Positions 48,177-57,785 of a DNA stretch of 64,000 nucleotides are shown here, one piece after another. The DNA comes from Peptidiphaga gingivicola. Its GTDB lineage: Bacteria > Actinomycetota > Actinomycetes > Actinomycetales > Actinomycetaceae. Position numbers and translations under genes: made by a program. The notes beneath the pieces are model-generated. The model was not told the origin of the DNA. It ran no database searches and saw nothing but the letters and a program-made list of their open reading frames with translations. The stretch is taken from the NCBI RefSeq assembly GCF_001652275.1, contig NZ_LVZK01000001.1:868001-932000 (forward strand), read 5' to 3'. How positions within the stretch are numbered: the first letter of the stretch is position 1; the number at the start of each line of letters is the position of its first letter.

Positions 48177-50243
48177 CTAGAAGGATCCGCCGTCGCCGGA
48201 GCCGAAGTCGAAGTCGAAGCCGCCGCCGTCGTCGGAGTCGCCGCCGAAAAAGGATCCCAGGGAAAACCCGCCGTCGTCGGAGTCGCCGCCGAAGAAGGAC
48301 CCGGTGGAGAAGCCTCCTCCGTGGCGGTCGTCGTTCCCGCCGTTGAAGAGCGACCCGAGCACCATGCCCGCGAGCATGCCGCCCATTGTGCGGCCAATTC
48401 CGCCGCCGTCGCGCGCGTCGTAGTCGTACCTGTGCGAATCGCGCTCGCGGAGGTCCATGACCCTGTCCTCCGCCCGGTCGGCCGCGGAAACCGCGGCCTT
48501 GTAGTAATCGTCCTTGGCGTCGGGCGATTGCGCGGAGTCGCCCTTGGCGATGTTCTCCCGGGCGGTTGCTAGAAGGGTTCTCGCCTTCTGGTCGGCGTAG
48601 CGGCCGTACCCTTCGATTTTCTCCACGCGGTCGATCGTCTGCTGGGCGATGCCTCGGTTGCGCTGGCTCGCTTCCTCTTTGCGCTTCCTGATCTCGTCGG
48701 CGTTGCGCACGTCGACGAGCGCTGCGTCGAGCGCATCCTCGGCCGCGGCCAGCTCGGACAACGCCTTGATCGGGTCGACGTCGCCGTTCGAATGGGCGGC
48801 GATTGCCTTCTCGGCGTCGGCTTGCTTCGCGGCGATGACGGGGTTGCCGGCGCCGAGGCGTTTCGCGTCGACGACGTCGGAGGATATGGACGCCAGAGCG
48901 GCATGCACCTTTTGGAAGGCGTCGTCGAGAGAGCCGTGCGCCTTCTTGATCTCTTCGGCCTTCGCCGCCGCATGGCCCAGCGTCTCCTCGGCCATGCGCG
49001 CGAAAGCGACGGCCTCGTTGCGCTTTCCTTCGGAGGCGCTGTGGCGGCCCGAGGCGATCGAGCTGCGGGCGCTCGTGACGAGAGTCGCGATCTGGTCTGG
49101 ATATGTTCGCAGCGTTGCGAGCGCGGCCTGCGAGTACGTCAAGGCGAGGTTGTCGATTTCGGCCACGAGGATGTCGCGCTGCCCGTCAAGCTCGTCGGCC
49201 CTCGTTTGAAGCTCGGCCAAGTGCTGGTCGACCCGCGCCGAGAGGTTTCTCAGGTTTTGGAAGCCCTGCTCCTGCGCCGTGATCGATTCGCGGGCCGAAG
49301 CGGTCAGCGCGAGTATCCTCTGATTCATCTCCCACTGCTGCTGAGGGGTTTCGGGAATGTCGTCGTCAAGCTCCTGGCGCACGACGAAGGCCTTCTGCAT
49401 GGAATCCTGGGCGGAGGCCAGAGCCTCGGCGAACTGCCTGGTGGCCTCGACGCCGAATTCGGCGCGGGCGAATTCGAGTTCCGCGGCCGCCCCGCGCACG
49501 CCGTCGTCGGTTTCGAGGAGCTGGCGGGCGGCGCGCTTCGACAGCGAAGCGAGGTCTTCCGCGTTCTTGGCCTCGAGCTCTTTGCCCTTCTTGCGCCTGC
49601 GCCAAACGTAGACGCCGCCGGCGGCGCCGGCTCCGACGGCCGGAACTCCGATGAGGAGCGCCGCGGTGCTCCCTGAGATTCCCGACCCTTTCGATTCGCC
49701 GGCCCCCTCAGAATCGGCCCCCTCCTTCTTCAAGGCGTTCTCTTCGAGGTTGGAGACGACGGACTTCGCCCCGCCCGCCCAGTCGCCGCTGCGCCATTTG
49801 TCGTACACGCCCGAGCCGTCGAGGGCCTTCCTGAGCTCGGTGACGGAATAGCCTGAGCCCCCGGCGAAGAGCGAGAACCTGTGGGTCTCGGTCGCCACGG
49901 CGATCAGCGAATCCGAGCGGGACAGGCCGGATTTGCGGAAGGCGTCCCTCGCCCAAGTGTCGGTCGTCTTCGAGCCGAAGTTCTTGACGAAAACGATGTA
50001 GACCGACTTGTGGGTCTTGTCCTGGGTCGAGGCGAGCGCGTCGCGAAGGGCCTTCTCGTTGGATATCACGCCTGCCGTGTCCGTCACCGTCGACTTGAGC
50101 TCTTCGGGCTCCTCGGCGAAGGCGGGAGCCGCGAGGGCTGCGGGAACGGCCACGAGACCGGCGAGGGCTATCGAAGGCGCGAGGAGTCGTCGCATCGGGC
50201 AATGGCGATTCGTTTTCTTCACGGTCTGATTCTCACCTGCCAT
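48177..50243 (-). CDS. TPM-domain membrane protein
   Basis: 688 residues. A signal peptide begins at MRRLLAPSIALAG (codon 17); a TPM domain (about 50-165: VTDTAGVISNEKALRDAL, SVYIVFVKNFGSKTTDTWARDAF) is followed by one membrane helix (about 190-215, then WRRRKKGKE) and a long cytoplasmic coiled-coil part (about 225-590). The C-terminus is Gly/Asp/Phe-rich (FFGGDSDDGG repeated twice), with a hydrophobic MLAGMVLGSLF just before. TPM proteins occur with PspA in envelope-stress loci. ATG 50243 or 50195; neither has a ribosome site. Confidence 0.85.
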   Translation of the reverse strand: MAGENQTVKKTNRHCPMRRLLAPSIALAGLVAVPAALAAPAFAEEPEELKSTVTDTAGVISNEKALRDALASTQDKTHKSVYIVFVKNFGSKTTDTWARDAFRKSGLSRSDSLIAVATETHRFSLFAGGSGYSVTELRKALDGSGVYDKWRSGDWAGGAKSVVSNLEENALKKEGADSEGAGESKGSGISGSTAALLIGVPAVGAGAAGGVYVWRRRKKGKELEAKNAEDLASLSKRAARQLLETDDGVRGAAAELEFARAEFGVEATRQFAEALASAQDSMQKAFVVRQELDDDIPETPQQQWEMNQRILALTASARESITAQEQGFQNLRNLSARVDQHLAELQTRADELDGQRDILVAEIDNLALTYSQAALATLRTYPDQIATLVTSARSSIASGRHSASEGKRNEAVAFARMAEETLGHAAAKAEEIKKAHGSLDDAFQKVHAALASISSDVVDAKRLGAGNPVIAAKQADAEKAIAAHSNGDVDPIKALSELAAAEDALDAALVDVRNADEIRKRKEEASQRNRGIAQQTIDRVEKIEGYGRYADQKARTLLATARENIAKGDSAQSPDAKDDYYKAAVSAADRAEDRVMDLRERDSHRYDYDARDGGGIGRTMGGMLAGMVLGSLFNGGNDDRHGGGFSTGSFFGGDSDDGGFSLGSFFGGDSDDGGGFDFDFGSGDGGSF

Positions 50244-50515
50244 GTCAGCGTGGGCAACGTGCGGCCGGGGAACGAATCCCCAGGGACAAAGTTACCAGGT
50301 CGCCGATGCGGCGGGGCCGATGCAGCGTGATTTCCGCCCGTGGCAATATGACGATTTGACGGTCGGAGGCCCGGCGCGGGGGGGGCAGCGGGGACGGCGC
50401 GAGGGCGGCGTGCGCATCTGGCCGGCCCGCTCGTGTGCGCAGCGGCTAAACTACTGCACAGTGGACGGTATGGCCGCGCCTCATGCGGCCGTTTCTATAT
50501 GAAAGTTGGTGTGAC

Positions 50516-50890
50516 GTGCCTACGGGTAGAGTCAAGTTCTTCGACGAGAAGAAGGGATTCGGCTTCATCGCGGGCGACGACGGGACCGAGGTGTTCTTCT
50601 CCGGCTCCGCGCTGCCCGTCGGCTCGCGCGTGAAGGCCGGAACCCGGGTCGAGTTCAGCGTCGCCGACACTCGGCGGGGGCCCCAGGCCCTCACCGTGGC
50701 CCCGAAGGCCAAGGTCGAATCGCTCGCACGCAAAAATCGGCGCAAACCGGAGGAAATGGTCGCGATCATCGAAGATCTGATCAAGATCCTCGACAAGGCC
50801 TCCAATCAGCTTCGCCACGGCAGGTATCCCGACGGCGGGCGCCGCATCGCCTCGGCCCTGCGGAGATTGGCGGATGATTTCGATGCCTAG
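50516..50890 (+). CDS. Cold-shock domain protein with C-terminal extension
   Basis: 124 residues. The first ~65 form a cold-shock domain: GRVKFFDEKKGFGFI (RNP1 KGFGFI) and VFFSGSALP (RNP2). The last ~55 (RKNRRKPEEMVAIIEDLIKILDKASNQLR) form an extra helical domain usual in actinobacterial CspB-type relatives. GTG 50516; a TATATG box lies about 16 bp upstream. Overlaps the next start by 17 bases. Confidence 0.9.
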   Translation: MPTGRVKFFDEKKGFGFIAGDDGTEVFFSGSALPVGSRVKAGTRVEFSVADTRRGPQALTVAPKAKVESLARKNRRKPEEMVAIIEDLIKILDKASNQLRHGRYPDGGRRIASALRRLADDFDA

Positions 50891-51665
50891 CGCGGTTGTG
50901 AATCCGACGTCGTCGGCGGGCAAAGAGAAGATCCTGTTCAAGGCGGTCGAGGCGGCCCGCGCGGCCTTGGAGGACGTGGCGAATCCCGAGGAGATCGGGG
51001 AGCACGCGGGCGTCGTCGTCGAAGCGGAGAGGCTGCTCACGCACGCCTTCGCCTGCCTGAAGGCCGGATACAGGGGCTGGTTCTGGACCGTCACGGTTTC
51101 GCGCATTCCCCGTTCGTCGCGGGTCACCGTCAACGAGGTGGCCCTGCGGCCCGGCCCGGATGCGCTGCTCGCCCCGGAATGGGTGCCGTGGTCGGACAGG
51201 GTCGAGCCCTCCGACGTGTCTCCGACGGACCGACTTCCCTACAACGCCGACGATTCGCGGCTCGAACCGGGGTTCGAGCAGACGGGGGAGGACGCCGATC
51301 AGATCGACCCTTTCGAGATGGGCCTGGGGCGGCCGAGAGTCCTGTCAAAAGAAGGACGCGACGCCGCATTTACAAGGTGGTACAAGGGGGATAGCGGTCC
51401 GGACAACCCCGGAACCCGCCAGGCCCAGGCCAATTGCTCGACGTGTGGCTTCCTCATGCCCATGGGAGGGTCCGCCAGGCTCCTCTTCGGCGTGTGCGCC
51501 AACGAATGGTCGCCTTTCGACGGCAAGGTTGTGTCCTTCGACCACGGCTGCGGCTCTCACTCCGAGACCGACGTCTCTGCGGAGGATCAGGAGAGGATGT
51601 GGGATCCCGCCGAACCCGTAGTCGACGAGGCCGATATGGAGCTCGCCGCAGGGGTCCGATCCTGA
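50874..51665 (+). CDS. DUF3027 family protein
   Basis: 263 residues of a conserved actinobacterial family of unknown role. Pattern: helices (AGKEKILFKAVEAARAALEDV), GYRGWFWTVTVSRIPR, TVNEVALRPGPDALLAPEWVPW, then NCSTCGFLMPMGGSARLLFGVCANEWSPFDG and DHGCGSHSE. The cysteines and His could bind zinc. The gene overlaps the cold-shock gene (17 bases) and abuts manA (1 nt). ATG 50874 and 50883 are both possible. Confidence 0.85.
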   Translation: MISMPSAVVNPTSSAGKEKILFKAVEAARAALEDVANPEEIGEHAGVVVEAERLLTHAFACLKAGYRGWFWTVTVSRIPRSSRVTVNEVALRPGPDALLAPEWVPWSDRVEPSDVSPTDRLPYNADDSRLEPGFEQTGEDADQIDPFEMGLGRPRVLSKEGRDAAFTRWYKGDSGPDNPGTRQAQANCSTCGFLMPMGGSARLLFGVCANEWSPFDGKVVSFDHGCGSHSETDVSAEDQERMWDPAEPVVDEADMELAAGVRS

Positions 51666-51666
51666 C

Positions 51667-52902
51667 GTGCTGGAGTTGAGGGGACGCGCCCGTCCGTATC
51701 AGTGGGGGTCGACGTCGGCCATTCCCGGATTGCTGGGAAAGCCGCCCGCCGAGGGGCCCGTGGCCGAAGTGTGGCTCGGCGCCCACCCGGACGGCCCCGC
51801 CTCCGTCGGGGTCGGAACGTCGATCGTCGACGATTCGCAGCTCTACCCTTCGCGGGTGCCCCCGGGGCCGCCCTCGCAGTCGCTTGCCGAATGGATCGCC
51901 CAAGACCCCGGGGCCGCGCTGGGCGAATCCGTCGTCGAGAGGTATGGGACGTCCCTGCCCTACCTTCTCAAGGTCATCGCCCCGGCCGAGCCGCTGTCGC
52001 TTCAGGTCCATCCGTCGATCGAACAGGCGGAAGAGGGCTTCGCGGCCGAGGAGGCGGCGGGCGTGCCCAGGTCCGCGCCCGACCGGAACTACAAGGACCG
52101 CAACCACAAGCCCGAGCTCGCCTACGCGCTCACGACCTTCGAGGCGCTCGCGGGATTTCGAGCACGGCGCCGCATCGGCGAGGTCCTCAAGGGCCTGGAC
52201 GCGCCCTTGGCCCAGCGCCTGCGAGCGGTCCTCGGCATGGGCGGAGTGCGCGGGGCCTTCGAATACCTTCTGCGCGAGCAGACCCGGCCCTCGCCCGAGG
52301 AGGTCGCCGAGGTGGCGGAAGCCTGCGCGGCGCGGCCCGCCGCCGATTCGCCGTCGGCCCGCGCCGACCGCGTGGCCGCCATGCTCTCCGAACGCTATCC
52401 GGGCGACCCCGGGGTGGTGGCCTCGCTCCTCATGAACCCCGTGACCCTCAACCCCGGCGAGGCGCTTTTCCTCTCCGCGGGCACCGTCCACGCCTACCTC
52501 AGCGGCGTGGCGGTCGAGATCATGGCGGCCTCGGACAACGTGCTGAGGGCGGGGCTCACCCACAAGCACGTCGACGTGCCCGAATTGCTCGCGGTGCTCA
52601 ACTCTTCCGCCTCGCCGCCCACGCGGATCGCGCCCGAACGCGTCAACGCCGCCGTCTCCACCTTCTATGCCCCGGTCGACGATTTCGAGCTTTCGGAGAT
52701 ACGGCTGAGGGACGCCAACACGCGCGTGCGGGTGCGCGGGATCGGCCCCCGCACGGTTTTGTGCCTCCGGGGCGCCGCCCAGCTCGAGGCAGGCGGCCGC
52801 GTCCGAAGCGTCATCGCGGGCCAGGCAGTCTTCGTCCCGGCCAGCGACGGGCAGTTGACAATGCGCGGAATCGGGCATCTTGTGCAGGCGGCCGTGCCCT
52901 GA
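51667..52902 (+). CDS. manA: Mannose-6-phosphate isomerase, type I
   Basis: Interconverts fructose-6-P and mannose-6-P, feeding GDP-mannose for cell-envelope glycans. 411 residues. Zinc-site motifs: VHPSIEQAEEG (Gln/His site), NHKPELAYALTTFEALAGF and the active-site strand GTVHAYLSGVAVEIMAASDNVLRAGLTHKHVD. Starts with GTG 51667, one nt after the DUF3027 stop. Confidence 0.94.
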   Translation: MLELRGRARPYQWGSTSAIPGLLGKPPAEGPVAEVWLGAHPDGPASVGVGTSIVDDSQLYPSRVPPGPPSQSLAEWIAQDPGAALGESVVERYGTSLPYLLKVIAPAEPLSLQVHPSIEQAEEGFAAEEAAGVPRSAPDRNYKDRNHKPELAYALTTFEALAGFRARRRIGEVLKGLDAPLAQRLRAVLGMGGVRGAFEYLLREQTRPSPEEVAEVAEACAARPAADSPSARADRVAAMLSERYPGDPGVVASLLMNPVTLNPGEALFLSAGTVHAYLSGVAVEIMAASDNVLRAGLTHKHVDVPELLAVLNSSASPPTRIAPERVNAAVSTFYAPVDDFELSEIRLRDANTRVRVRGIGPRTVLCLRGAAQLEAGGRVRSVIAGQAVFVPASDGQLTMRGIGHLVQAAVP

Positions 52903-53096
52903 GCCGCGGCGGCCGCGTCCGCGCCTTCCGCCAGAGCGCCGCACCCGTGCGACGCGCTCGCGAACAGCGCAGCTCTTGATCTGCACCGCTTGCGATCCGC
53001 GCCGTTCGCGATCCGCCTCGCGCGGCTCGCACAGTTTCGTCTCGCCATTCGGTCAGAATCGCTTCGCATAAGTCTGATATGCGAGACTGGTGTGAC

Positions 53097-54578
53097 GTGA
53101 GTACTTCTCAAACGACGTCGGACTCCGCCTCCGGATCCCGGCAGGGCGTCCTCGACCGTTATTTTCATCTCAATGAACGCGGAACTTCGGCGTGGCGGGA
53201 GATCCGCGGCGGCGTCGTCACGTTCTTCGCGATGGCCTATATTCTGGTCCTCAACCCGATTATCCTTTCGGGCACGGACTCCGCCGGAAAGTACCTCGGC
53301 GGAGGGTCGAAGCCCGACGCAGCCGCGATCGTCGCCGGAACAGCCTTGGTTGCCGGCCTCATGACGATCCTCATGGGCACGGTCTCGAATTTCCCGCTCG
53401 CTTTGGCGGCGGGCCTCGGCCTCAATTCGATGGTTGCAGGAACGATCGTCAAGATCCCGGGGATGACGTGGGCCGACGGCATGGGGGTCATCGTCATCGA
53501 GGGAATCGTCATCGTCTTCCTTGTGCTGACGGGCTTGCGCGAAGCGATCTTCCGCGCGGTGCCCAAATTTCTGCGCACCGCGATCTCCGTGGGGATCGGA
53601 CTGTTCGTCACCTTCGTCGGCCTTGTGAACGCCGGCATCGTCCACAAGGGCGGGGAAGGCGAGACGGCGCTCGTCTTCGGCGTCAACGGCTCGGTCTCGA
53701 CATGGCCGCTCGTCGTCTTCACACTCGGGCTCGCTTTGACCGTCGTCCTCATGGTTCGCCACGTCAAGGGCGCGATCCTCATCGGAATCGTTTCGACCAC
53801 AGTTTTGGCGGTCGCAGTCGAAGCGGTCAGGCACGTCGGGCCCCACAGCGGCGACAACCCGGGCGGCTGGGGTCTGACCGTTCCGTCGCTCAAGGGGAGC
53901 CCGGTTCAAACCCCAGACTTCTCGACCCTGGGCGAGTTTTCGATTGCCGGGCCGTTCGCGAAGATCGGCGTGGTCGCCGTCGCGGTTCTGGCCTTCTCCG
54001 TCATGCTCGCGGACTTTTTCGACACGATGGGAACGATGGTCGCCGTCGGCGCGGAAGGCGATCTGCTCGACGACGCCGGCAACCCGCCGAACACGCAGAG
54101 GATTCTGCTCGTCGACTCCCTCGCGGCGATCGCGGGCGGCGCCGGCGGAGTTTCCTCGAACACCTCCTACATCGAGTCGTCCACCGGCGTCGCCGACGGC
54201 GCGCGAACCGGCCTTGCGTCCGTCGTCACGGGCGTCGCCTTCCTGTTGTCGACGTTCTTCGCCCCTCTCGCTGCGCTTGTGCCCAACGAGGCCGCGGCGC
54301 CGGCGCTCGTGGCCGTCGGCTTCCTCATGATGCAGCAGGTGGCGAAGATCGATTGGACCGACCTGGGGATCGCCATTCCCGCCTTCCTGACGATCGTCTT
54401 CATGCCTTTCGGCTACTCGATCACGGTGGGCATCGGCGTCGGCTTTATCTGCCACTGCATGGTTGAGACGGCCCGCGGCAGGGCGCGCAAGATCCACCCG
54501 CTCATGTGGCTCGTCAGCGCGCTGTTCGTCGTCTACTTTCTGCTCGACCCGATCCAGAGGATGCTCGGCCTCATCTGA
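53097..54578 (+). CDS. NCS2 purine permease (AzgA/PbuG-like)
   Basis: Membrane permease for adenine, guanine or hypoxanthine. 493 residues with EIRGGVVTFFAMAYILVLNP, AGLGLNSMVA, the NCS2 signature SVMLADFFDTMGTMV and VSSNTSYIESSTGVADGARTG. The frame is open to 53079, but GTG 53097 gives the expected short N-terminus. The start context TGGTGTGACGTG matches that of the cold-shock gene. Confidence 0.92.
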   Translation: MSTSQTTSDSASGSRQGVLDRYFHLNERGTSAWREIRGGVVTFFAMAYILVLNPIILSGTDSAGKYLGGGSKPDAAAIVAGTALVAGLMTILMGTVSNFPLALAAGLGLNSMVAGTIVKIPGMTWADGMGVIVIEGIVIVFLVLTGLREAIFRAVPKFLRTAISVGIGLFVTFVGLVNAGIVHKGGEGETALVFGVNGSVSTWPLVVFTLGLALTVVLMVRHVKGAILIGIVSTTVLAVAVEAVRHVGPHSGDNPGGWGLTVPSLKGSPVQTPDFSTLGEFSIAGPFAKIGVVAVAVLAFSVMLADFFDTMGTMVAVGAEGDLLDDAGNPPNTQRILLVDSLAAIAGGAGGVSSNTSYIESSTGVADGARTGLASVVTGVAFLLSTFFAPLAALVPNEAAAPALVAVGFLMMQQVAKIDWTDLGIAIPAFLTIVFMPFGYSITVGIGVGFICHCMVETARGRARKIHPLMWLVSALFVVYFLLDPIQRMLGLI

Positions 54579-54946
54579 CGCTGCAGCCTTTGTCTGGGCG
54601 GGGGAGCCAGGCCTCGGCGTGAGCCGCCGAGAACGGGTGATTGCCGCGAGGCGCGGAAGGGCCTGCCGCCCTGCTCGTCGTCGAAGGTCGACATGACGAA
54701 GCGGGGGCTCGCCGTCGATCCCATCGCGTTCGGCGGGATGCGCCTCCGACCGCGGGAACGCCGATGCGCCGCGTCTTAAAGGCGGCGGGCGGCGCCATTG
54801 CCCGTGCGTCTTGCAGGCGGCGCCATTGCCCGTTGCGCTGCGGGGTAGGCGTGGGATCGACGATCGTGCTCCCTCATTGGCGTAAAGTGAAAGCCTCACA
54901 CTGAAAGCGAACGGAGCCGTCCGCGACGAAGGAAAAGGAGGGGCCA
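54579..54946. other. Intergenic region with a short duplication
   Basis: No gene. GCGTCTT..AGGCGG and GGCGGCGCCATTGCCCGT are duplicated at about 54771-54804 and 54805-54833, with a 7-bp insertion in the first copy. Confidence 0.55.
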
Positions 54947-56323
54947 ATGGGGCGCACGTTCGCCAGCCTCAAGCACAGAAACTACCGAATCTGGTTCTTC
55001 GCCTCCCTCATCGGCAACATCGGCACGTGGATGCAGTTCATCGCGCAGGATTGGATCGTCCTCGCCGAGCTCACGAAGGACAACGCCTTCGCCGTCGGCC
55101 TGGTCTCGGCGCTTCAGCTCACACCCACGATGCTTTTCCTTCCGTTCACGGGGCTGCTCGTCGACCGGTTCGACAGGCGCAAGATCCTCCTAATGACCCA
55201 GGGCGCGCTCGCATTGCTCGCCGCCGGGCTCGGGGCCCTCGTGCTCACGGGCGAGGTGCAGGTTTGGCACGTGGCCGTTTTTGCCTTCGCGAGCGGGACG
55301 GCGGCGTCGGTCGACATGCCCTCGCGAGCCGTGTTCGTTTCCGAACTGGTTCCCGCCGAGGACCTGCCGAACGCCGTCGGCCTCAACTCGACGAGCTTCA
55401 ACCTGGGGCGGCTCGTAGGCCCCGGCGCCTCGGGTCTGCTCATCGCCGCGGTCGGCTCCGGCTGGGTGTTCCTCGTCAACGCCGCGACTTTCGGTTTCAC
55501 GATCGCCGCGGTTCTGGCGGTGCGCCCCAGCGAATACTTCACGAAATCGGCCGGCCAGGGCGAGCCTGCACGCGAGGTCGATTCTTCGGCCTCGCGCCGC
55601 GGCCGTTTCCGCGAGGGGCTCCGCTACATTCGCCAGCGTCCGGACCTCGCCGTCATCTTCGTCGTCGCGGGAACCGTTTCATGCCTGTGCATGAACTATC
55701 AGCTGACGAGCGCGGCCATGGCCAGAACGGTTTTCGGCCTGGAAGCCGGGGAGTACGGCATTCTCGGCTCGCTGCTCGGCGCGGGCTCGCTCGGCGGCGC
55801 GCTCCTGGCCGCCCGCCGCTCCAGAGCCCCGCGCGTGCGCACGGTGGCCGTCGCGGCCGCGCTGTGCGGCGTCACGGCGCTGGTCAACGCGGTCATGCCC
55901 ACATACGCCTCCTACGCCGTCTCGCTCGTGTTCGTCGGCTTCACCGCACTTCTCCTTTTCACGAGCGCCAACACCGCCGTCCAGGTTTCCACGGCTCCAG
56001 AAATCCGCGGCCGCGTCATGTCGCTCTACCAGACGGTCATGATCGGCACGGCGCCGATAGGCTTGTTCATCGCCGGTTGGGTGTGCGAGAACGTCAGCCC
56101 GCGCTGGGGCGTGGGGATCGGCGCCGTCGCGGCCTTCGTCGTGGTCCTTGCGGCCTTCGTGTGGGGCAGGCGCCACTGGGGAGTGGAGGTCCGCTACTCA
56201 TTCACGCCGCGCCCGCGCGTTGAGATTATCGGCCCCGTCGAGCGGGAGCGGCTCAGGGAGCAGGAGCTCGCGCGCGAGGTGGCCTCCGCCCAGGACCGCC
56301 ACACTCCCGGGGTCGTTCTTTAA
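54947..56323 (+). CDS. MFS exporter (EntS-like, MFS_3 family)
   Basis: 458 residues, 12-helix transporter. N-terminus SLKHRNYRIWFFASLIGNIGTWMQ, loop LLVDRFDRRKILL, and the second-half IRGRVMSLYQTVMIGTAPIG match the EntS/bacterial MFS_3 class, which exports siderophores or drugs. A strong ribosome site (AAAAGGAGGGGCCA) precedes ATG 54947. It lies two genes from a DtxR regulator, compatible with a siderophore role, but no iron box was identified. Confidence 0.88.
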   Translation: MGRTFASLKHRNYRIWFFASLIGNIGTWMQFIAQDWIVLAELTKDNAFAVGLVSALQLTPTMLFLPFTGLLVDRFDRRKILLMTQGALALLAAGLGALVLTGEVQVWHVAVFAFASGTAASVDMPSRAVFVSELVPAEDLPNAVGLNSTSFNLGRLVGPGASGLLIAAVGSGWVFLVNAATFGFTIAAVLAVRPSEYFTKSAGQGEPAREVDSSASRRGRFREGLRYIRQRPDLAVIFVVAGTVSCLCMNYQLTSAAMARTVFGLEAGEYGILGSLLGAGSLGGALLAARRSRAPRVRTVAVAAALCGVTALVNAVMPTYASYAVSLVFVGFTALLLFTSANTAVQVSTAPEIRGRVMSLYQTVMIGTAPIGLFIAGWVCENVSPRWGVGIGAVAAFVVVLAAFVWGRRHWGVEVRYSFTPRPRVEIIGPVERERLREQELAREVASAQDRHTPGVVL

Positions 56324-56438
56324 AGCTTCCGGGGCTGCTCCGCAGACGGTCCGCGTCCGCCTGGCGAGGTCTCCGCCCGGCGACAGGCCGCATCGGCCCG
56401 CAGGGGCTCGCGTCCGCTCGCGACAGCCCGCAAACGGC

Positions 56439-57668
56439 TCACATGCGCTCTACGACGTAGTCGACGCAGGCTGTGAGCGCTTCGACGTCGTCGGCCTCGA
56501 CATTAGGGAAAGTCGCCACGCGCAGCTGATTGCGCCCGAGCGAGCGGTACGGGTCGACGTCGAGGATCCCGTTCGCGCGGAGGACCCGGCGCAGGGCGTC
56601 GGCGGGAATCGCCTCGTCGATGTCGATTGTGGCGACCACGGGGGAGCGCCATTGCGGCGAAACGAAGGGCGCGGCGAAGTCGGAGCGCTCCGCCCACTCG
56701 TAGAGGATTCCCGAGGATCGGCGGCAGCGGGCGTCCATCGCCGCGAGGCCGCCGCTTTCGAGCATCCAGTCGATCTGCGAGGCGAGAATTGCGAGATTGA
56801 CGATCGAAGGCGTGTTGAGCGTCTGATCGGCGCGTGAGTTCGCCGCCGCCAGATGGAGGTTGAGGATGTCGGGGACGTACCGCTCGCCGGCCAGTTTCTC
56901 GAATCGCGCGAGCGCGGCGGGGGAGGCGAGGGCCAGCCACAGCCCGCCTTCGGCCCCGAAGCATTTCTGGGGGGAGAAGTAGTAAAGGTCGGTTTCGCCG
57001 ACGTCGACGGCGACGCCTCCCGCGCTCGACGTCGCATCGACGAAGGTTAGCGCCTGGCCGCGGCCGAACCGGCGAACGGGGCTCATCGCGCCTGTCGAAG
57101 TCTCGTTGTGCGCGTACATATACGCATCGACGGCTTCCGGTTCGGCCGTGTCCGCGAGGCCGTCCGCGCCTGGGAGCGAAGTGCGCGAGAGTCCCGCCGC
57201 CAAGTCCTCGGCCGCTGCGCTGTCGCCCGTTGCACCCGCCTCCGCGCCGTCGCGTCCCCTGTCCGCTGCGCCGTCGTCGCACAAGGCGACCTCGCCCGCA
57301 GCCGCTTCGACCGTTGAGCAGTCTGTCCACGGGGCGCGCGCTGCCGCCGCGGCGGCCTTTCTTGTGAATTCGCCGAAGACGGCGGCCTGGGCTCGGCGTC
57401 GCACTCCGGTGAAGGCGATCGCGTCCCATACGAGCGAGGCGCCGCCGTTGCCCAGGATGACTTCGTAGCCGGCGGGGGCGTCGAAGAACTCTGCGAGGCC
57501 TTCGCGGATGCGGCGGACCAGCGCCTTGACCGGCGCCTGCCGGTGCGACGTCCCGACGAGGCCTTCGGCGCCTCCGAGGGAAGCGGGCAATCCGATTCTT
57601 GGGCGCGAAGGGCCCGATCCGAATCTGCCTTCGCGGGGGAGCAATTCTGACGGGATCTCGATATTCAT
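56439..57668 (-). CDS. serC: Phosphoserine aminotransferase with an Ala/Gly/Asp-rich insertion
   Basis: Makes phosphoserine for serine synthesis. 409 residues. Key parts: FGSGPSRPR at the N-terminus, GTSHRQAPVKALV, GNGGASLVWDAIAF, PLP-binding K235 in YYFSPQKCFG, and NRADQTLNTPS-type segment (SRADQTLNTPS). About 50 residues (about 130-178: Ala/Gly/Asp-rich, few hydrophobics) are inserted before the cofactor-contact strand (DAYMYAHNETSTGA), where homologues have only a short loop. No ribosome site is seen before ATG 57668. Confidence 0.92.
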   Translation of the reverse strand: MNIEIPSELLPREGRFGSGPSRPRIGLPASLGGAEGLVGTSHRQAPVKALVRRIREGLAEFFDAPAGYEVILGNGGASLVWDAIAFTGVRRRAQAAVFGEFTRKAAAAAARAPWTDCSTVEAAAGEVALCDDGAADRGRDGAEAGATGDSAAAEDLAAGLSRTSLPGADGLADTAEPEAVDAYMYAHNETSTGAMSPVRRFGRGQALTFVDATSSAGGVAVDVGETDLYYFSPQKCFGAEGGLWLALASPAALARFEKLAGERYVPDILNLHLAAANSRADQTLNTPSIVNLAILASQIDWMLESGGLAAMDARCRRSSGILYEWAERSDFAAPFVSPQWRSPVVATIDIDEAIPADALRRVLRANGILDVDPYRSLGRNQLRVATFPNVEADDVEALTACVDYVVERM

Positions 57669-57785
57669 AAGCCAATAGTGCCTTTATTCCGGGCGATATT
57701 GCAGCTTAGGTCCATTATTCTGGATGCAGACGCCAATTTTGGATGCGGGCGCCAGGCGAACCCCACCGGTTAATCGAGGAGAATC

